Part shown: piece by piece, positions 26,883 through 37,224 of the stretch | Layout: each line of letters starts with the position of its first letter | How positions within the stretch are numbered: the first letter of the stretch is position 1 | Origin: Methylobacillus rhizosphaerae | GTDB taxonomy: Bacteria; Pseudomonadota; Gammaproteobacteria; Burkholderiales; Methylophilaceae | NCBI RefSeq assembly: GCF_900187985.1 | Contig: NZ_FZOA01000006.1 | Span: 124,001 to 188,000 of the forward strand | Reading direction: 5' to 3' | DNA: 64,000 nucleotides | Notes under the pieces: model-generated | What the model saw: the letters and a program-made list of their open reading frames with translations, nothing else | The model's database searches: none | What the model was told of the DNA's origin: nothing | Translations under genes and position numbers: made by a program

Positions 26883-28360
26883 GACATCGGCCTGTTGCCA
26901 CTTCTGGCAATCTCGAAAATCCCGTCAATGCGGCGTTGTTCTTCTGCTGAATGAGGTAGTAGATATGCAGCTGCAACATACACCACGAAATTGACTGCCA
27001 GCCCGATCAAACCAGAGCTGAGCCCATATGCCTGTCCTATTAACGCGGGAAATGCTGTTTCCAGCAGCACTGCGGTTATGAAACCAAGCACCATGCCTGC
27101 TATTGCGCCTGTGGCATTACCCCGTTTCCAGAATATGCCCAGAAACTGCGGTACCGCTAATTGAATAATGCCCTGATACGCCAGCACAGCCAGTGAGAAC
27201 AAGGCTGGCAGCTTCATGCAAGCCAGCCAGGCCGAGAGCGCGGTAAGAATGACCATGCCAAACTTGGCAATAAAAATCAGCTGAGGATGTGTCAGCGTGC
27301 GGTAGTTGCCCACCAGATCATTGGCGATCTGTGCACCTGTTGCCTGAATATTGCCATCGATGTGCCCCATGGATGCGGCCAGCAGTATCACACCAGCCAA
27401 GCCCAGCAGCCATACCCCTCCCGCCTGCTGACTGGCCAAGAACCAGACGTCATTGCTCTGTTCTGCAATACCTGGCAATCCAGAAGCCAGCATGCCGAAC
27501 AACAGCAACGCTGTACCAAATACCAGCGAGACTGGCATGGCCAGTGCAGCGGATTTTTTCAGGCTATGCACACTGTCGGCTGTGAACAGGCGCACAAATA
27601 TATAGGGCCAACACCAGCCACCTACTGTGCCGGTGAGAATCAGACTAAACACGTACAAAGGGCCTTGCTCGCTGCCAAAATCAGGTAAGCTGAACATCTG
27701 CTCAGACAGTGTAGCCAGGGTGATACCCTGGGCCTGTACCAGCCAGGCAATCAGCCCAATCAACACGCCAGTGCCGATCAAATAAGCCATGATGCCTTGC
27801 ACCATGTCCGAGATCACAACCCCTCGCATGCCCATGCGCACAGTCCAAATCTGCCTGACCGCGATCAGGGCAACCCCCAGCACCACGGCCGTGGTAAAGC
27901 TAAGCTTGCCCAGCGACATATACTGGAACAAACCTCCCAGTGCCTGCATGCCCAGCACCAACCATGGAATCCCGGAAATAATGCCGATCACGGCAGCGAT
28001 GGTACGGATGTGGCGCGAGTTATAGCGCAATGAGAACAGATCGGGCTGGGTCTTCAAATCAAAATGTTTGCCCCAGACCCACACAGACTGCGCCATCACA
28101 TACATCAACACTACGGTCAAAAGGCTGTACACCAACACGTAGAAGGAAATGACACCACTTGCAGCAGCCAGCCCACCAAAAGCCGTAAACATGGCTCCGG
28201 GATACCAGGTATTGAGGAAGGACATCGCCTGGAATCTGGCATCAAATGAACGACCACCCACGGCATAATCCGTGAAGGATTTATCTTTGCGCTTGCTTAG
28301 CTGCAATACCACAACCACAAGCAAGAAAAAGGCGAGGATCTGGCCAAAGGTAATGATCAT
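26879..28360 (-). CDS. sodium:solute symporter (SSS family)
   Basis: A 493-residue sodium-coupled uptake permease with about 13 membrane helices. Family features are FTDYAVGGRSFDARFQAMSFLNTWYPG (the SSS signature-like TM1-2), GISGIPWLVLGMQALGG-like TM4, and LAASMGHIDGNIQATGAQIANDL (TM8 region with Na-site polar residues). The substrate is unknown. Because it is translationally coupled to the aldoxime dehydratase downstream and to a small two-helix protein upstream, it may import an aldoxime-related compound or an organic acid. This is inference from operon structure. Confidence 0.92.
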   Translation of the reverse strand: MIITFGQILAFFLLVVVVLQLSKRKDKSFTDYAVGGRSFDARFQAMSFLNTWYPGAMFTAFGGLAAASGVISFYVLVYSLLTVVLMYVMAQSVWVWGKHFDLKTQPDLFSLRYNSRHIRTIAAVIGIISGIPWLVLGMQALGGLFQYMSLGKLSFTTAVVLGVALIAVRQIWTVRMGMRGVVISDMVQGIMAYLIGTGVLIGLIAWLVQAQGITLATLSEQMFSLPDFGSEQGPLYVFSLILTGTVGGWCWPYIFVRLFTADSVHSLKKSAALAMPVSLVFGTALLLFGMLASGLPGIAEQSNDVWFLASQQAGGVWLLGLAGVILLAASMGHIDGNIQATGAQIANDLVGNYRTLTHPQLIFIAKFGMVILTALSAWLACMKLPALFSLAVLAYQGIIQLAVPQFLGIFWKRGNATGAIAGMVLGFITAVLLETAFPALIGQAYGLSSGLIGLAVNFVVYVAAAYLLPHSAEEQRRIDGIFEIARSGNRPMS

Positions 28361-28563
28361 GCCTTGCCCTCACTATCCAGCCAATAAGCCACGACTACAC
28401 TGGCTGTGATGCAGATCGAGACGAATAGAAAATAGCCAAGGTTTGCAGGTAGTCCCAAAAACAAACTTTGTTTATTTACCCACCAGTATATGGGTGGGGT
28501 GAGGGCCAGAATGGCATCAACGATGAACCAGAGCTTGATTAGAGATCGCCTGTTCAATATCAT
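28357..28563 (-). CDS. small two-helix membrane protein, symporter partner (DUF3311-like)
   Basis: A 68-residue protein with two hydrophobic segments (LWFIVDAILALTPPIYWWV and LGYFLFVSICITASVVVAYWL) and a short polar tail. Small proteins of this layout, with PP-x-Y in the first helix, are often encoded just before SSS transporters. It overlaps the symporter start by 4 bases, consistent with a subunit role. The ATG at 28563 is preceded by an in-frame GTG at 28566. Confidence 0.72.
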   Translation of the reverse strand: MILNRRSLIKLWFIVDAILALTPPIYWWVNKQSLFLGLPANLGYFLFVSICITASVVVAYWLDSEGKA

Positions 28564-28616
28564 CACTTAACCCTTTGGTATACTTTCAAAAATAATTGGG
28601 CATTATCCTTTGGGGC

Positions 28617-28629
28617 GGGCAGCTTGCCC
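28617..28629. promoter_or_regulatory. candidate LuxR-type operator
   Basis: A perfect 13-base palindrome GGGCAGCTTGCCC in the 89-bp divergent promoter region between the symporter operon and the LuxR-type gene. Its size and place fit a dimeric regulator site serving both directions. Function is inferred. Confidence 0.4.
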
Positions 28630-28652
28630 ATACTGCAAATGTAGGGGTTCAC

Positions 28653-29687
28653 ATGGTAGCGATGGCCTTTAGTACTGAAGAAACCTTAATTGGCGATTTA
28701 TATCAAGCTGCGCTGAAGGAACCCGCTGCAAGCTTTCAGCAGCGCGCTTTGCAAATGCTGGGCCGCAGCATCGGCTTTGATCAGGCGTGGTGGGGCATTC
28801 TCTCGCCCAATAGCCATGGCTTCAGTTTGCGCAGTTCATTCCGCCATGAATTGCCCCTGGCTTTTGAAGAGCACTGGAAGCTTGTAAGCGCAGATGACAC
28901 CCTGGCCTCAGATGTACACCGTGCGCCCAAGACCACGATTCATTACACTCCTGCTGACCTCAGTTCTACGCCTGGCTTGAAGTCCCTGAATGGTGAACAA
29001 GGCATTCAGCATGCCCTATGTACTTCTATTTTCCTCCCTGGGCAGGATGCGTTCTTCTTTATTACGCTATTTAGGTCAGGTCAGTATGCCCAGCCTTTTA
29101 CGCCACATGCCATCTCGCTCAAACAGCAATTGACATCCCATATCTACCTCAGCTGGAAAGCCAATCTTGAAGCTGAAATTGAAAGAATGCACATCCCCAA
29201 CATGTTATTGAAAGCCTCTACAGCATTCATTGACGACACTGGTTTGATCCTGTGTGCCGATAGCGCATTCGCAGACATGTTCAGAGAGCTGTGCCCCAAG
29301 TGGCGTACTCCTGACCACATTGCATTAAATCTGTTGAATAGCGCGTCAATGAGTGCCAATGGTCAATTTCAAATCCGCTCCAGCCTGGCTGGCGGACTGC
29401 AACGGTTGGATATCAGTCGTGATTTAATTTTCAACCGGCTCACCGCCCGAGAAAAGGAAATTGCATTACTTTATGCAGACGGAAAATCCTATAAAGACAT
29501 CGCTTTTGATCTTGCGCTTTCCCCCACCACCGTCAGGCATTACCTGCGCCTCATCTACGCAAAAGCAGAAATTACGGATAAATCAGAGCTAGTACGTTTA
29601 AGCGATGAATACTCAAGCATGCTAACAATGAAGGAAATGACAGGAGCTGCTGAGAAAGCATCTGAGTTCTTATTGTCTCGGATGTAA
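28653..29687 (+). CDS. LuxR-family transcriptional regulator
   Basis: A 344-residue regulator with a C-terminal LuxR/FixJ helix-turn-helix (RLTAREKEIALLYADGKSYK, AFDLALSPTTVRHYLRLIYAKAEI). The N-terminal two thirds are a presumed sensor domain (LGRSIGFDQAWWGIL, then a GAF-like region) with no recognisable ligand motif. The ATG at 28653 follows AGGGG; the upstream in-frame ATG-less extension was rejected. It is divergent from the symporter-aldoxime dehydratase operon and is its most likely regulator. Confidence 0.88.
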   Translation: MVAMAFSTEETLIGDLYQAALKEPAASFQQRALQMLGRSIGFDQAWWGILSPNSHGFSLRSSFRHELPLAFEEHWKLVSADDTLASDVHRAPKTTIHYTPADLSSTPGLKSLNGEQGIQHALCTSIFLPGQDAFFFITLFRSGQYAQPFTPHAISLKQQLTSHIYLSWKANLEAEIERMHIPNMLLKASTAFIDDTGLILCADSAFADMFRELCPKWRTPDHIALNLLNSASMSANGQFQIRSSLAGGLQRLDISRDLIFNRLTAREKEIALLYADGKSYKDIAFDLALSPTTVRHYLRLIYAKAEITDKSELVRLSDEYSSMLTMKEMTGAAEKASEFLLSRM

Positions 29688-30189
29688 TTGAGGCAAATCG
29701 CCATCTTGCAGCGCGTAGCTTGCCTCCCATGAAACCCCTACATGTAGTTTTTAACACGCCTGCCAGTGGCTTAAGTTGCACTTCACTCAATCCTTGGAGT
29801 ATTAAAGCAAGACTGGCCTTATCCATTAAACCCGTGATTTGAGGGTATCAACTCCGTCGGGATGGTAATTATGGGTGATGATGAAAGACTGGCTGCCAGC
29901 CGTGGATGGCTTTGCTTGCCTATTTGCTAGAACCATACTTTCATTTTTTTCATTGTAGAGATAGAGTTGTAAGTTGATAGGCCAATGTTAAACATGGTCT
30001 CCTAAAGCATGAGATGAAGTCCATACCAGTGCGACTGTTTAAGATACCGTCCTGGTGACCCTGTTGGGTCTTCATTGTTAGGGCTTAAATTGCAACGCGA
30101 CATTTTGAATAATGTCCCTTGGGGAGAAGGTTATCTGTCATGCATACATGTCCACCACCAACAGACGACAGAAAAAATCCAATGAAGCT
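29688..30189. other. 500-bp gap upstream of groES
   Basis: No credible gene: short frames on both strands have no recognisable family and no good ribosome sites. The sequence is lower in G+C than the flanks. It may be eroded DNA separating the accessory cluster from the groESL promoter. Confidence 0.5.
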
Positions 30190-30218
30190 CTTGAAAAAAC
30201 AAGGTCCTGTCCCTATTA
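30190..30218 (+). promoter_or_regulatory. sigma-32 type heat-shock promoter of groESL
   Basis: A -35-like CTTGAAAA (30190-30197) and -10-like CCCTATTA (30211-30218) are separated by 13 bases, fitting the sigma-32 consensus CTTGAAA/CCCCATNT. It lies directly before the CIRCE element. Confidence 0.75.
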
Positions 30219-30245
30219 TTAGCACTCAATAGGGGTGAGTGCTAA
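30219..30245 (+). promoter_or_regulatory. CIRCE element (HrcA operator) upstream of groESL
   Basis: A perfect CIRCE: TTAGCACTC (30219-30227), 9-base spacer, GAGTGCTAA (30237-30245). HrcA repressor binds this site and shuts groESL under non-stress conditions. Together with the overlapping sigma-32 promoter it indicates dual positive and negative heat-shock control. hrcA itself is not in the window. Confidence 0.96.
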
Positions 30246-30311
30246 ACCACCTCTAGCAACCGAACTTGTAACAAATTCAATGTTCAACCCAAGATTTTAG
30301 GAGAGAAACAC

Positions 30312-30602
30312 ATGGCAATTCGCCCATTGCAAGACCGCGTTATCGTGAAACGCCTGGAAGAAGAACGCAAGACTGCGTCTGGTATCGTCATCCCTGATTC
30401 CGCTGCCGAGAAGCCAGATCAAGGTGAAGTGCTTGCTGTTGGTCCAGGCAAGAAGGACGACAACGGCAAGGCAATCGCGCTGGACGTTAAGGTTGGTGAC
30501 AAGGTGCTGTTTGGCAAGTATGCAGGCCAGGCCGTCAAGGTCAATGGCGATGAAGTATTGGTACTGCGTGAAGATGACATCCTGGGCGTTGTAGAAGCCT
30601 GA
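30312..30602 (+). CDS. groES: co-chaperonin GroES
   Basis: A 96-residue Cpn10 that caps the GroEL ring. It shows [35 protein letters not shown] (mobile loop around residues 17-33), [37 protein letters not shown] ribosome site upstream. It is the first gene of the groESL operon under CIRCE and sigma-32 control. Confidence 0.98.
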   Translation: MAIRPLQDRVIVKRLEEERKTASGIVIPDSAAEKPDQGEVLAVGPGKKDDNGKAIALDVKVGDKVLFGKYAGQAVKVNGDEVLVLREDDILGVVEA

Positions 30603-30647
30603 TCGTTCACACCACACAGCTCAAACAAGTTTCAATAGGAGATATAA

Positions 30648-32282
<1,635 letters not shown>

Positions 32283-32327
32283 ACAGAAACCCGTATTGCA
32301 GGTCTCTGACCTGCCCTGCTGCACAAG

Positions 32328-32353
32328 AAGCCCCGGCATGCCGGGGCTTTTTT
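32328..32353 (+). terminator. terminator after groEL
   Basis: The 10-bp perfect stem AAGCCCCGGC/GCCGGGGCTT with a two-base AT centre is followed by a T run. It is a strong intrinsic terminator of the groESL operon. Confidence 0.92.
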
Positions 32354-32471
32354 ATATCCAGCAACACACTAGGCCATTACTGACTGTTGAAGTTTCACCA
32401 CTCATGCCATGGAATCATGGTCGATTTCATATCGATCGATACGCTGGATTGCATTTCCAGAAACAACAGGC

Positions 32472-32592
32472 AAAAAAAACCCCGATTAAAGGGGAGTAAA
32501 ATCGGGGTAAGCATTTAAGCCTTATCAGATAAGGCTCCCCGCTCAGGGAGGAAAGCGGGAGACGAATGCGTCGTCTGGAAAATCAGACCGGC
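32472..32592 (-). ncRNA. candidate small RNA with anti-Shine-Dalgarno loops
   Basis: Read on the minus strand this gap folds into successive hairpins and ends in an intrinsic terminator. In transcript order: GTCTG/CAGAC (32588-32573), or alternatively GACGA/TCGTC (32575-32561); CCCGCT/AGCGGG (32559-32538) with loop TTCCTCCCTG; AGCCTTAT/ATAAGGCT (32536-32518); and ACCCCGATT/AATCGGGGT (32508-32479) with loop TTACTCCCCTTT, followed by eight U. Two loops therefore present CCUCCC and CUCCCC, complementary to ribosome-binding sites, as in C-rich-loop sRNAs of other proteobacteria. No frame in it looks coding. The promoter would lie around 32600-32650, shared with divergent uvrD; I could not fix a -35/-10 pair with confidence. 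Confidence 0.6.
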
Positions 32593-32727
32593 TCCAATAA
32601 TGATAGTTCACATCAAGTGCGCTTTTTACATCTACTTACAATTACGCGCCAAAGCTGTACATCGGTTGTTTGTTCAATCGTTGCCCAATAGTTCTCTTAG
32701 CCCTCTGCACCTGCGATAATAGCCACT

Positions 32728-34911
32728 ATGATGAATTCGACCGCTCCCACCTTACTTCTTGCCGGCCTCAATGATAAACAACTGGAGGCTGTTACCCTAC
32801 CCCATCAATCGGCCCTGATCCTGGCCGGCGCTGGTAGCGGCAAAACACGTGTGCTTACCACGCGTATTGCATGGCTGATCCAAACTGGACAAGTATCTCC
32901 ACATGGCATTTTGTCCGTGACCTTTACCAATAAGGCCGCCAAGGAAATGTTGACCCGCCTGGGTGCCATGTTGCCAATCAATATCCGTGGCATGTGGGCA
33001 GGCACTTTCCATGGATTATGCAACCGGTTGCTGCGCGCCCATCACCGCGAGGTAAATTTGCCAGCCACATTCCAGATTCTGGATACGGCTGATCAGCTGT
33101 CTGCCATCAAGCGCATCATGAAAGTGATGAATGTGGATGACGAGAAATTTCCTCCCAAGCAGGTATTAGGCTATATCAATAGCTGCAAGGAGGAAGGTTT
33201 GCGTGCCTATGCTGTCGAGTCATATGACAGCCACTCACAGCGCATGCGCGAAATTTTCGAGGAATATGACAAACAATGCCAGCGCGAAGGCGTGGTTGAT
33301 TTTGCCGAACTGCTGTTGCGCTGCTATGAGTTATTAAGCAACAACGCCAGCATACGCGAACATTATCAACATCGCTTCCGCTACATTCTGGTGGATGAGT
33401 TCCAGGACACCAACCGCTTGCAGTACTTATGGCTAAGGCTGCTCGCTGGTTCGGACAACTGCATTTTTGCCGTGGGTGATGACGACCAGTCCATCTACGC
33501 CTTCCGTGGTGCGCGGGTCGGCAATATGCGGGATTTCGAACACGATTTCAACGTCCAGAACATCGTCAAGCTGGAGCAGAATTACCGTTCTCACAGCAAT
33601 ATTCTCGATGCGGCCAACGCCATCATCATGCACAACCGCAATCGCCTGGGCAAAAACCTCTGGACCTCTGCCGGCAAAGGTGAGCCCATCCGCGTATATG
33701 AAGGTTACAACGATAAGGACGAGGCGGTTTTCATTGTCGATGAGATCAAGGCCTTGCATGCAGAAGGCATGGAACTGGGCCAGATCGCCCTGCTTTACCG
33801 CTCCAATGCACAATCCCGCATCCTGGAGCATGAACTGTTCTCGGCAGGCTTGCCGTACCGGGTTTATGGCGGGCTGCGCTTTTTCGAGCGGGCAGAAGTC
33901 AAGCATGCACTTGCCTACCTGCGCCTGATCGCCAGCGGTGATGATGATACTGCACTGTTACGCGTCATCAATTTCCCGACACGTGGTATCGGTGCTCGCA
34001 GTCTGGAACAATTGCAGGAACTTGCGCGCCAGCAAGACAGCAGTCTGTGGCAGGCTGCCTGTACCAAAGCCGGTGACGGCAAACCAGGCCGTGGCCTCGA
34101 TGGATTTGTCGCCCTGATCAAGCAGATGCAGGAAGAGTCCATCGGACTCACCCTGCCGGAGCAGGTCGAGCTTGCAACCCGCCTCTCCGGCCTGCGCGAT
34201 CATTACGCTGCGGATAAAGAAGGTGAAGACCGTATTGCCAACCTGGATGAACTGGTCAATGCCGCCATTGCGTTCAATAATCAGGAAATCGGCATGCAAG
34301 TGGATGAGAATGGCGAAGTAGCGATGTCTATCCTGGCACAGTTCCTGGCGCATGCCAGCCTGGAATCAGGCGAGCATCAGGCAGATGCCGGGCGCGATGC
34401 CTTGCAATTGATGACAGTGCATGCGGCCAAGGGGCTGGAGTTCAACACGGTTTTCATCAGCGGTGTGGAAGAGGGCTTGTTCCCGCATGAGCAAAGCAGC
34501 TTCGAAGCCAATGGCCTGGAGGAGGAGCGCCGCCTGATGTATGTTGCCGTCACACGTGCACGGCAACGGCTTTACCTCAGCTTTGCCCAGAGCCGCATGC
34601 TGCATGGGCAAGTGCGTTACGGCATTCCATCCCGCTTTCTAGACGAAATCCCGGAGGAGCTAACCAAACGCCTCAACAGCATAGGCAGCAAATCCAATGG
34701 ATATAACCAGCCAGTGCCTGTAGCCCCGGTGGCAAGGCCACAGGCCAACATGCCATGGAAAATCGGGCAGGCCGTTGCCCACAGCAAGTTCGGCCAGGGC
34801 GTGGTCGTGAATTATGAAGGAAATGCCAATGACCTGCGTGTGCAGGTCAATTTCGGCAAAGCAGGCATGAAATGGCTGGCGCTGGAATACGCCAAGTTGG
34901 AAACCCTATAG
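32728..34911 (+). CDS. uvrD: DNA helicase II, UvrD
   Basis: A 3'-5' superfamily 1 helicase that removes UvrC-nicked oligonucleotides and MutHLS-marked strands. The 727 residues hold the motifs in order: Walker A ILAGAGSGKTRVL, Ia SVTFTNKAAKEM, II YILVDEFQDTN, III AVGDDDQSIYAFRGA, IV LEQNYRSHSNIL, V LMTVHAAKGLEFNTVFISG, VI EEERRLMYVAVTRARQRLYL. The Tudor-like C-terminal domain (GQAVAHSKFGQGVVVNYEG) is complete, which separates it from Rep. ATG codons occur at 32728 and 32731. Its last 6 bases overlap the convergent membrane-protein gene. Confidence 0.97.
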   Translation: MMNSTAPTLLLAGLNDKQLEAVTLPHQSALILAGAGSGKTRVLTTRIAWLIQTGQVSPHGILSVTFTNKAAKEMLTRLGAMLPINIRGMWAGTFHGLCNRLLRAHHREVNLPATFQILDTADQLSAIKRIMKVMNVDDEKFPPKQVLGYINSCKEEGLRAYAVESYDSHSQRMREIFEEYDKQCQREGVVDFAELLLRCYELLSNNASIREHYQHRFRYILVDEFQDTNRLQYLWLRLLAGSDNCIFAVGDDDQSIYAFRGARVGNMRDFEHDFNVQNIVKLEQNYRSHSNILDAANAIIMHNRNRLGKNLWTSAGKGEPIRVYEGYNDKDEAVFIVDEIKALHAEGMELGQIALLYRSNAQSRILEHELFSAGLPYRVYGGLRFFERAEVKHALAYLRLIASGDDDTALLRVINFPTRGIGARSLEQLQELARQQDSSLWQAACTKAGDGKPGRGLDGFVALIKQMQEESIGLTLPEQVELATRLSGLRDHYAADKEGEDRIANLDELVNAAIAFNNQEIGMQVDENGEVAMSILAQFLAHASLESGEHQADAGRDALQLMTVHAAKGLEFNTVFISGVEEGLFPHEQSSFEANGLEEERRLMYVAVTRARQRLYLSFAQSRMLHGQVRYGIPSRFLDEIPEELTKRLNSIGSKSNGYNQPVPVAPVARPQANMPWKIGQAVAHSKFGQGVVVNYEGNANDLRVQVNFGKAGMKWLALEYAKLETL

Positions 34912-35691
34912 CAAATCAACCGTACCAGCTGGCTGTGGCATCTTGAAGATGTCACGGTTGCTGACATACTGGAATGCCAGCATCAAGGCACTAGATAACA
35001 GCATGCAGGCAAACACCAGCAGCAACATGAAGATTTCACTCAGAGAACTAGAGGCTGCGGACAGGATGCCAACCAACACCCCGAACAACATCATGCCCAG
35101 GATAATGATCAAGGTGATTGCTACCCAGGTAAACAACAAGGGCAGCAAGTACTGGATAAACGCTGCCAGGCTGGATTTGACCGCCTTGATCACGGAGTAT
35201 TGCTGGAATGCCACCAATGCAGGCGCGAACCAGATGACCAGTACCAACGGCATCAACAACAGCATGAGCTTAGCCAGGATGGGCGTGGACTGCTCTACAA
35301 TCTGCTCTGGTGTGGGGTCACCCTTGGCAAGCTCATTCAGCTTCACAGCATCATCTGCAGTCAGGAGATTGATCAATAATACATACACCACACAGATCGC
35401 ACCCAGTGCCAGCAATTTTGGCAAGTAGGGCTTGATTTCATTGAGCAGATCACCCAGGTCGCTGTCACGCCCGATATCAGCATCCCGGTAAAACCCGACA
35501 GCCACTGCCAGGAAGGCAGGCAACATCAGGAACGCGAAGAATTTCAACCCGAGCAGGCTGGGCAGCATGGCGAAAAAGAACACATGCGCCAGGCCGAGCA
35601 GCATCCATTTGCCCGGTGCCTTGCGAAACAAGGCGAGAATATCGCGGACCCAGAGATTGACCTGCCCGATGAGTGTTGGTTTGCCTTGCAT
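34906..35691 (-). CDS. BPSS1780 family membrane protein
   Basis: A 261-residue integral membrane protein with six hydrophobic segments, recognised as the betaproteobacterial BPSS1780 family (start LIGQVNLWVRDILALFRKAPGKWMLLG, then FFAMLPSLLGLKFFAFLMLPAFLAVAVGFYR). The function is unknown. The gene is convergent with uvrD, overlapping it by 6 bases, and follows thrB on the minus strand after 68 bases. Confidence 0.85.
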   Translation of the reverse strand: MQGKPTLIGQVNLWVRDILALFRKAPGKWMLLGLAHVFFFAMLPSLLGLKFFAFLMLPAFLAVAVGFYRDADIGRDSDLGDLLNEIKPYLPKLLALGAICVVYVLLINLLTADDAVKLNELAKGDPTPEQIVEQSTPILAKLMLLLMPLVLVIWFAPALVAFQQYSVIKAVKSSLAAFIQYLLPLLFTWVAITLIIILGMMLFGVLVGILSAASSSLSEIFMLLLVFACMLLSSALMLAFQYVSNRDIFKMPQPAGTVDLL

Positions 35692-35759
35692 ATTTCCCCC
35701 AGAAATTGCCAGCCGTCCAGCTGGCCTACAGCGTCGGCAGACCGCTGTTTATATTGAAT

Positions 35760-36713
35760 CTAGCCTACCCACAAAGTAAGTAATTGCTCACGTCCAGCAA
35801 TGGAATTGCGCAGGATACGCTCAAAATATTGCGGGTCCTTGGCGTGCGTCAGCTCTCCAGCCTGCGGGAAATGCAGGTCATTCAACCGTGACAGCCAGAA
35901 ACGCATGGCAGCTACCCGCAACATGCCAGGCCAGGCCTGGTGCTCCGCCTCGGTCAGCGGACGGACTGCGTGATAAGCATTCAGTAACGCACTTACCCGG
36001 GCGGCCTCCAGCGTACCATCGGTATTCACGCACCAGTCATTGACCGTAATGGCAATGTCGTAGAGCAACGCATCATGGCATGCATAGTAGAAATCAATGA
36101 CGCCGCCGACTTCATCTCCAGACATAAGCACATTGTCGCGGAACAGGTCTGCGTGAATCACGCCAGCAGGCAAATGTGCAGTATCGAACTCCTGCTCAAA
36201 AGCCAGTTGCGCTTGCAGCATCTGGTGATTGTCAGCATCCAGGAACGGCGCCACTTTGGCAGCCGTTGCCACGCGCCAGCCACTGCAGCGCAAATTACGC
36301 ACTTCTGCCTGGAATGAGGTTCCGGCAATATGCATGCGCGCCAACACAGCCCCAATCGCAGCACAATGCTCTGGCAATGGTTGCTCGATCGATTTTCCGG
36401 CCAGGCAGCTCACCAACGCAGCGGGTTTACCATTCAGCTCACCCAGCGCATTCCCTGCATGATTCTTGACAGGATGCGGACACGGAATACCGCGCTCTGC
36501 AAGATGCGTCATCAGATCAATGAAGTAAGGCAGCTCGTCCGCACCATGCTCTTCGAACAAGGTCAGAACATAACGCCCTTTCGAAGTCGTGACGAAATAA
36601 TTGGTGTTGGTGATGCCTGATGCAATCCCCTGCAAATCCAGCAACTCGCCAAGGGCATATCCCTTGAGCCATTGCTGCATTTGCTCGAATGAAACAGTAG
36701 TGAATACGGACAT
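35760..36713 (-). CDS. thrB: homoserine kinase, ThrB type II (APH fold)
   Basis: Phosphorylates homoserine in threonine synthesis. This is the aminoglycoside-phosphotransferase-fold type common in Pseudomonas and betaproteobacteria, not the GHMP type of E. coli. The 317 residues include LQGIASGITNTNYFVTTSKGRYVLTLFE (nucleotide loop and Lys), HADLFRDNVL (catalytic Asp) and GGVIDFYYACHDALLYDIAITVNDW (metal Asp). I chose the ATG at 36713 (MSVFTTVSFEQM), the family's usual N-terminus; a longer frame to 36770 exists. It lies 60 bases after the DUF2782 gene, a neighbourhood shared with polA in relatives. Confidence 0.93.
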   Translation of the reverse strand: MSVFTTVSFEQMQQWLKGYALGELLDLQGIASGITNTNYFVTTSKGRYVLTLFEEHGADELPYFIDLMTHLAERGIPCPHPVKNHAGNALGELNGKPAALVSCLAGKSIEQPLPEHCAAIGAVLARMHIAGTSFQAEVRNLRCSGWRVATAAKVAPFLDADNHQMLQAQLAFEQEFDTAHLPAGVIHADLFRDNVLMSGDEVGGVIDFYYACHDALLYDIAITVNDWCVNTDGTLEAARVSALLNAYHAVRPLTEAEHQAWPGMLRVAAMRFWLSRLNDLHFPQAGELTHAKDPQYFERILRNSIAGREQLLTLWVG

Positions 36714-36773
36714 AGGAAACTTTGGAAAGGCTAGGGTGATGGAAGGGCTAATGCCCTTCCCAGGCATCAATCA

Positions 36774-37112
36774 TCAGAACCGGAACAGAACCCACTTGGG
36801 AATACTGATAGGTTGGGCGACGCCATCATTGCGCGACCATCCTGCATTTTCATCTTCCTTGGTCAGGTAGTATGGTTTGCCGACCCGAGGCGTTACTTTC
36901 ATCATATAAAGCTCACCATTGATACGGTACTCCTCCACCGTATCTTCACCCCTCTTGGTAATCGTGACTTCCGGTTCAGGCGCCTCGTCTTGCACACCCG
37001 GCGGCGGGGGCGGCGGCTCAGGCAGGGGTTCCAGATTATCCGGCACTTCTGCAGCAAAGGCTGTCAGCGGCAGCAGTAAAGCCAGTACCCATAATTTTTT
37101 CATCACTCGCAT
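36774..37112 (-). CDS. DUF2782 family exported protein
   Basis: A 112-residue protein with a signal peptide (MRVMKKLWVLALLLPLTAFA, cleavage near AFAAE), a proline-rich acidic linker (EPLPEPPPPPPG) and a compact C-terminal domain (VTITKRGEDTVEEYRINGELYMMKVTPRVGKPYYLTKED). This is the DUF2782 family, periplasmic and of unknown function, usually encoded next to polA and thrB in betaproteobacteria as here. The ATG at 37112 follows GAGG; the preceding in-frame codons are intergenic. Confidence 0.87.
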   Translation of the reverse strand: MRVMKKLWVLALLLPLTAFAAEVPDNLEPLPEPPPPPPGVQDEAPEPEVTITKRGEDTVEEYRINGELYMMKVTPRVGKPYYLTKEDENAGWSRNDGVAQPISIPKWVLFRF

Positions 37113-37224
37113 GACAACCTCAATTAGAAATAATGGAATGAATTCTACCAAATCGCCCCCCCTGCCAAAAGAGCGATGTTGTTTATTCACAACAATATAT
37201 TTCTGATGGCAGGCGGGCAGATAT

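Noticed and set aside
29572..29826. 84-codon minus-strand frame between the LuxR gene and groES
   Set aside because: It overlaps the end of the LuxR gene, has no family resemblance and no clear ribosome site.
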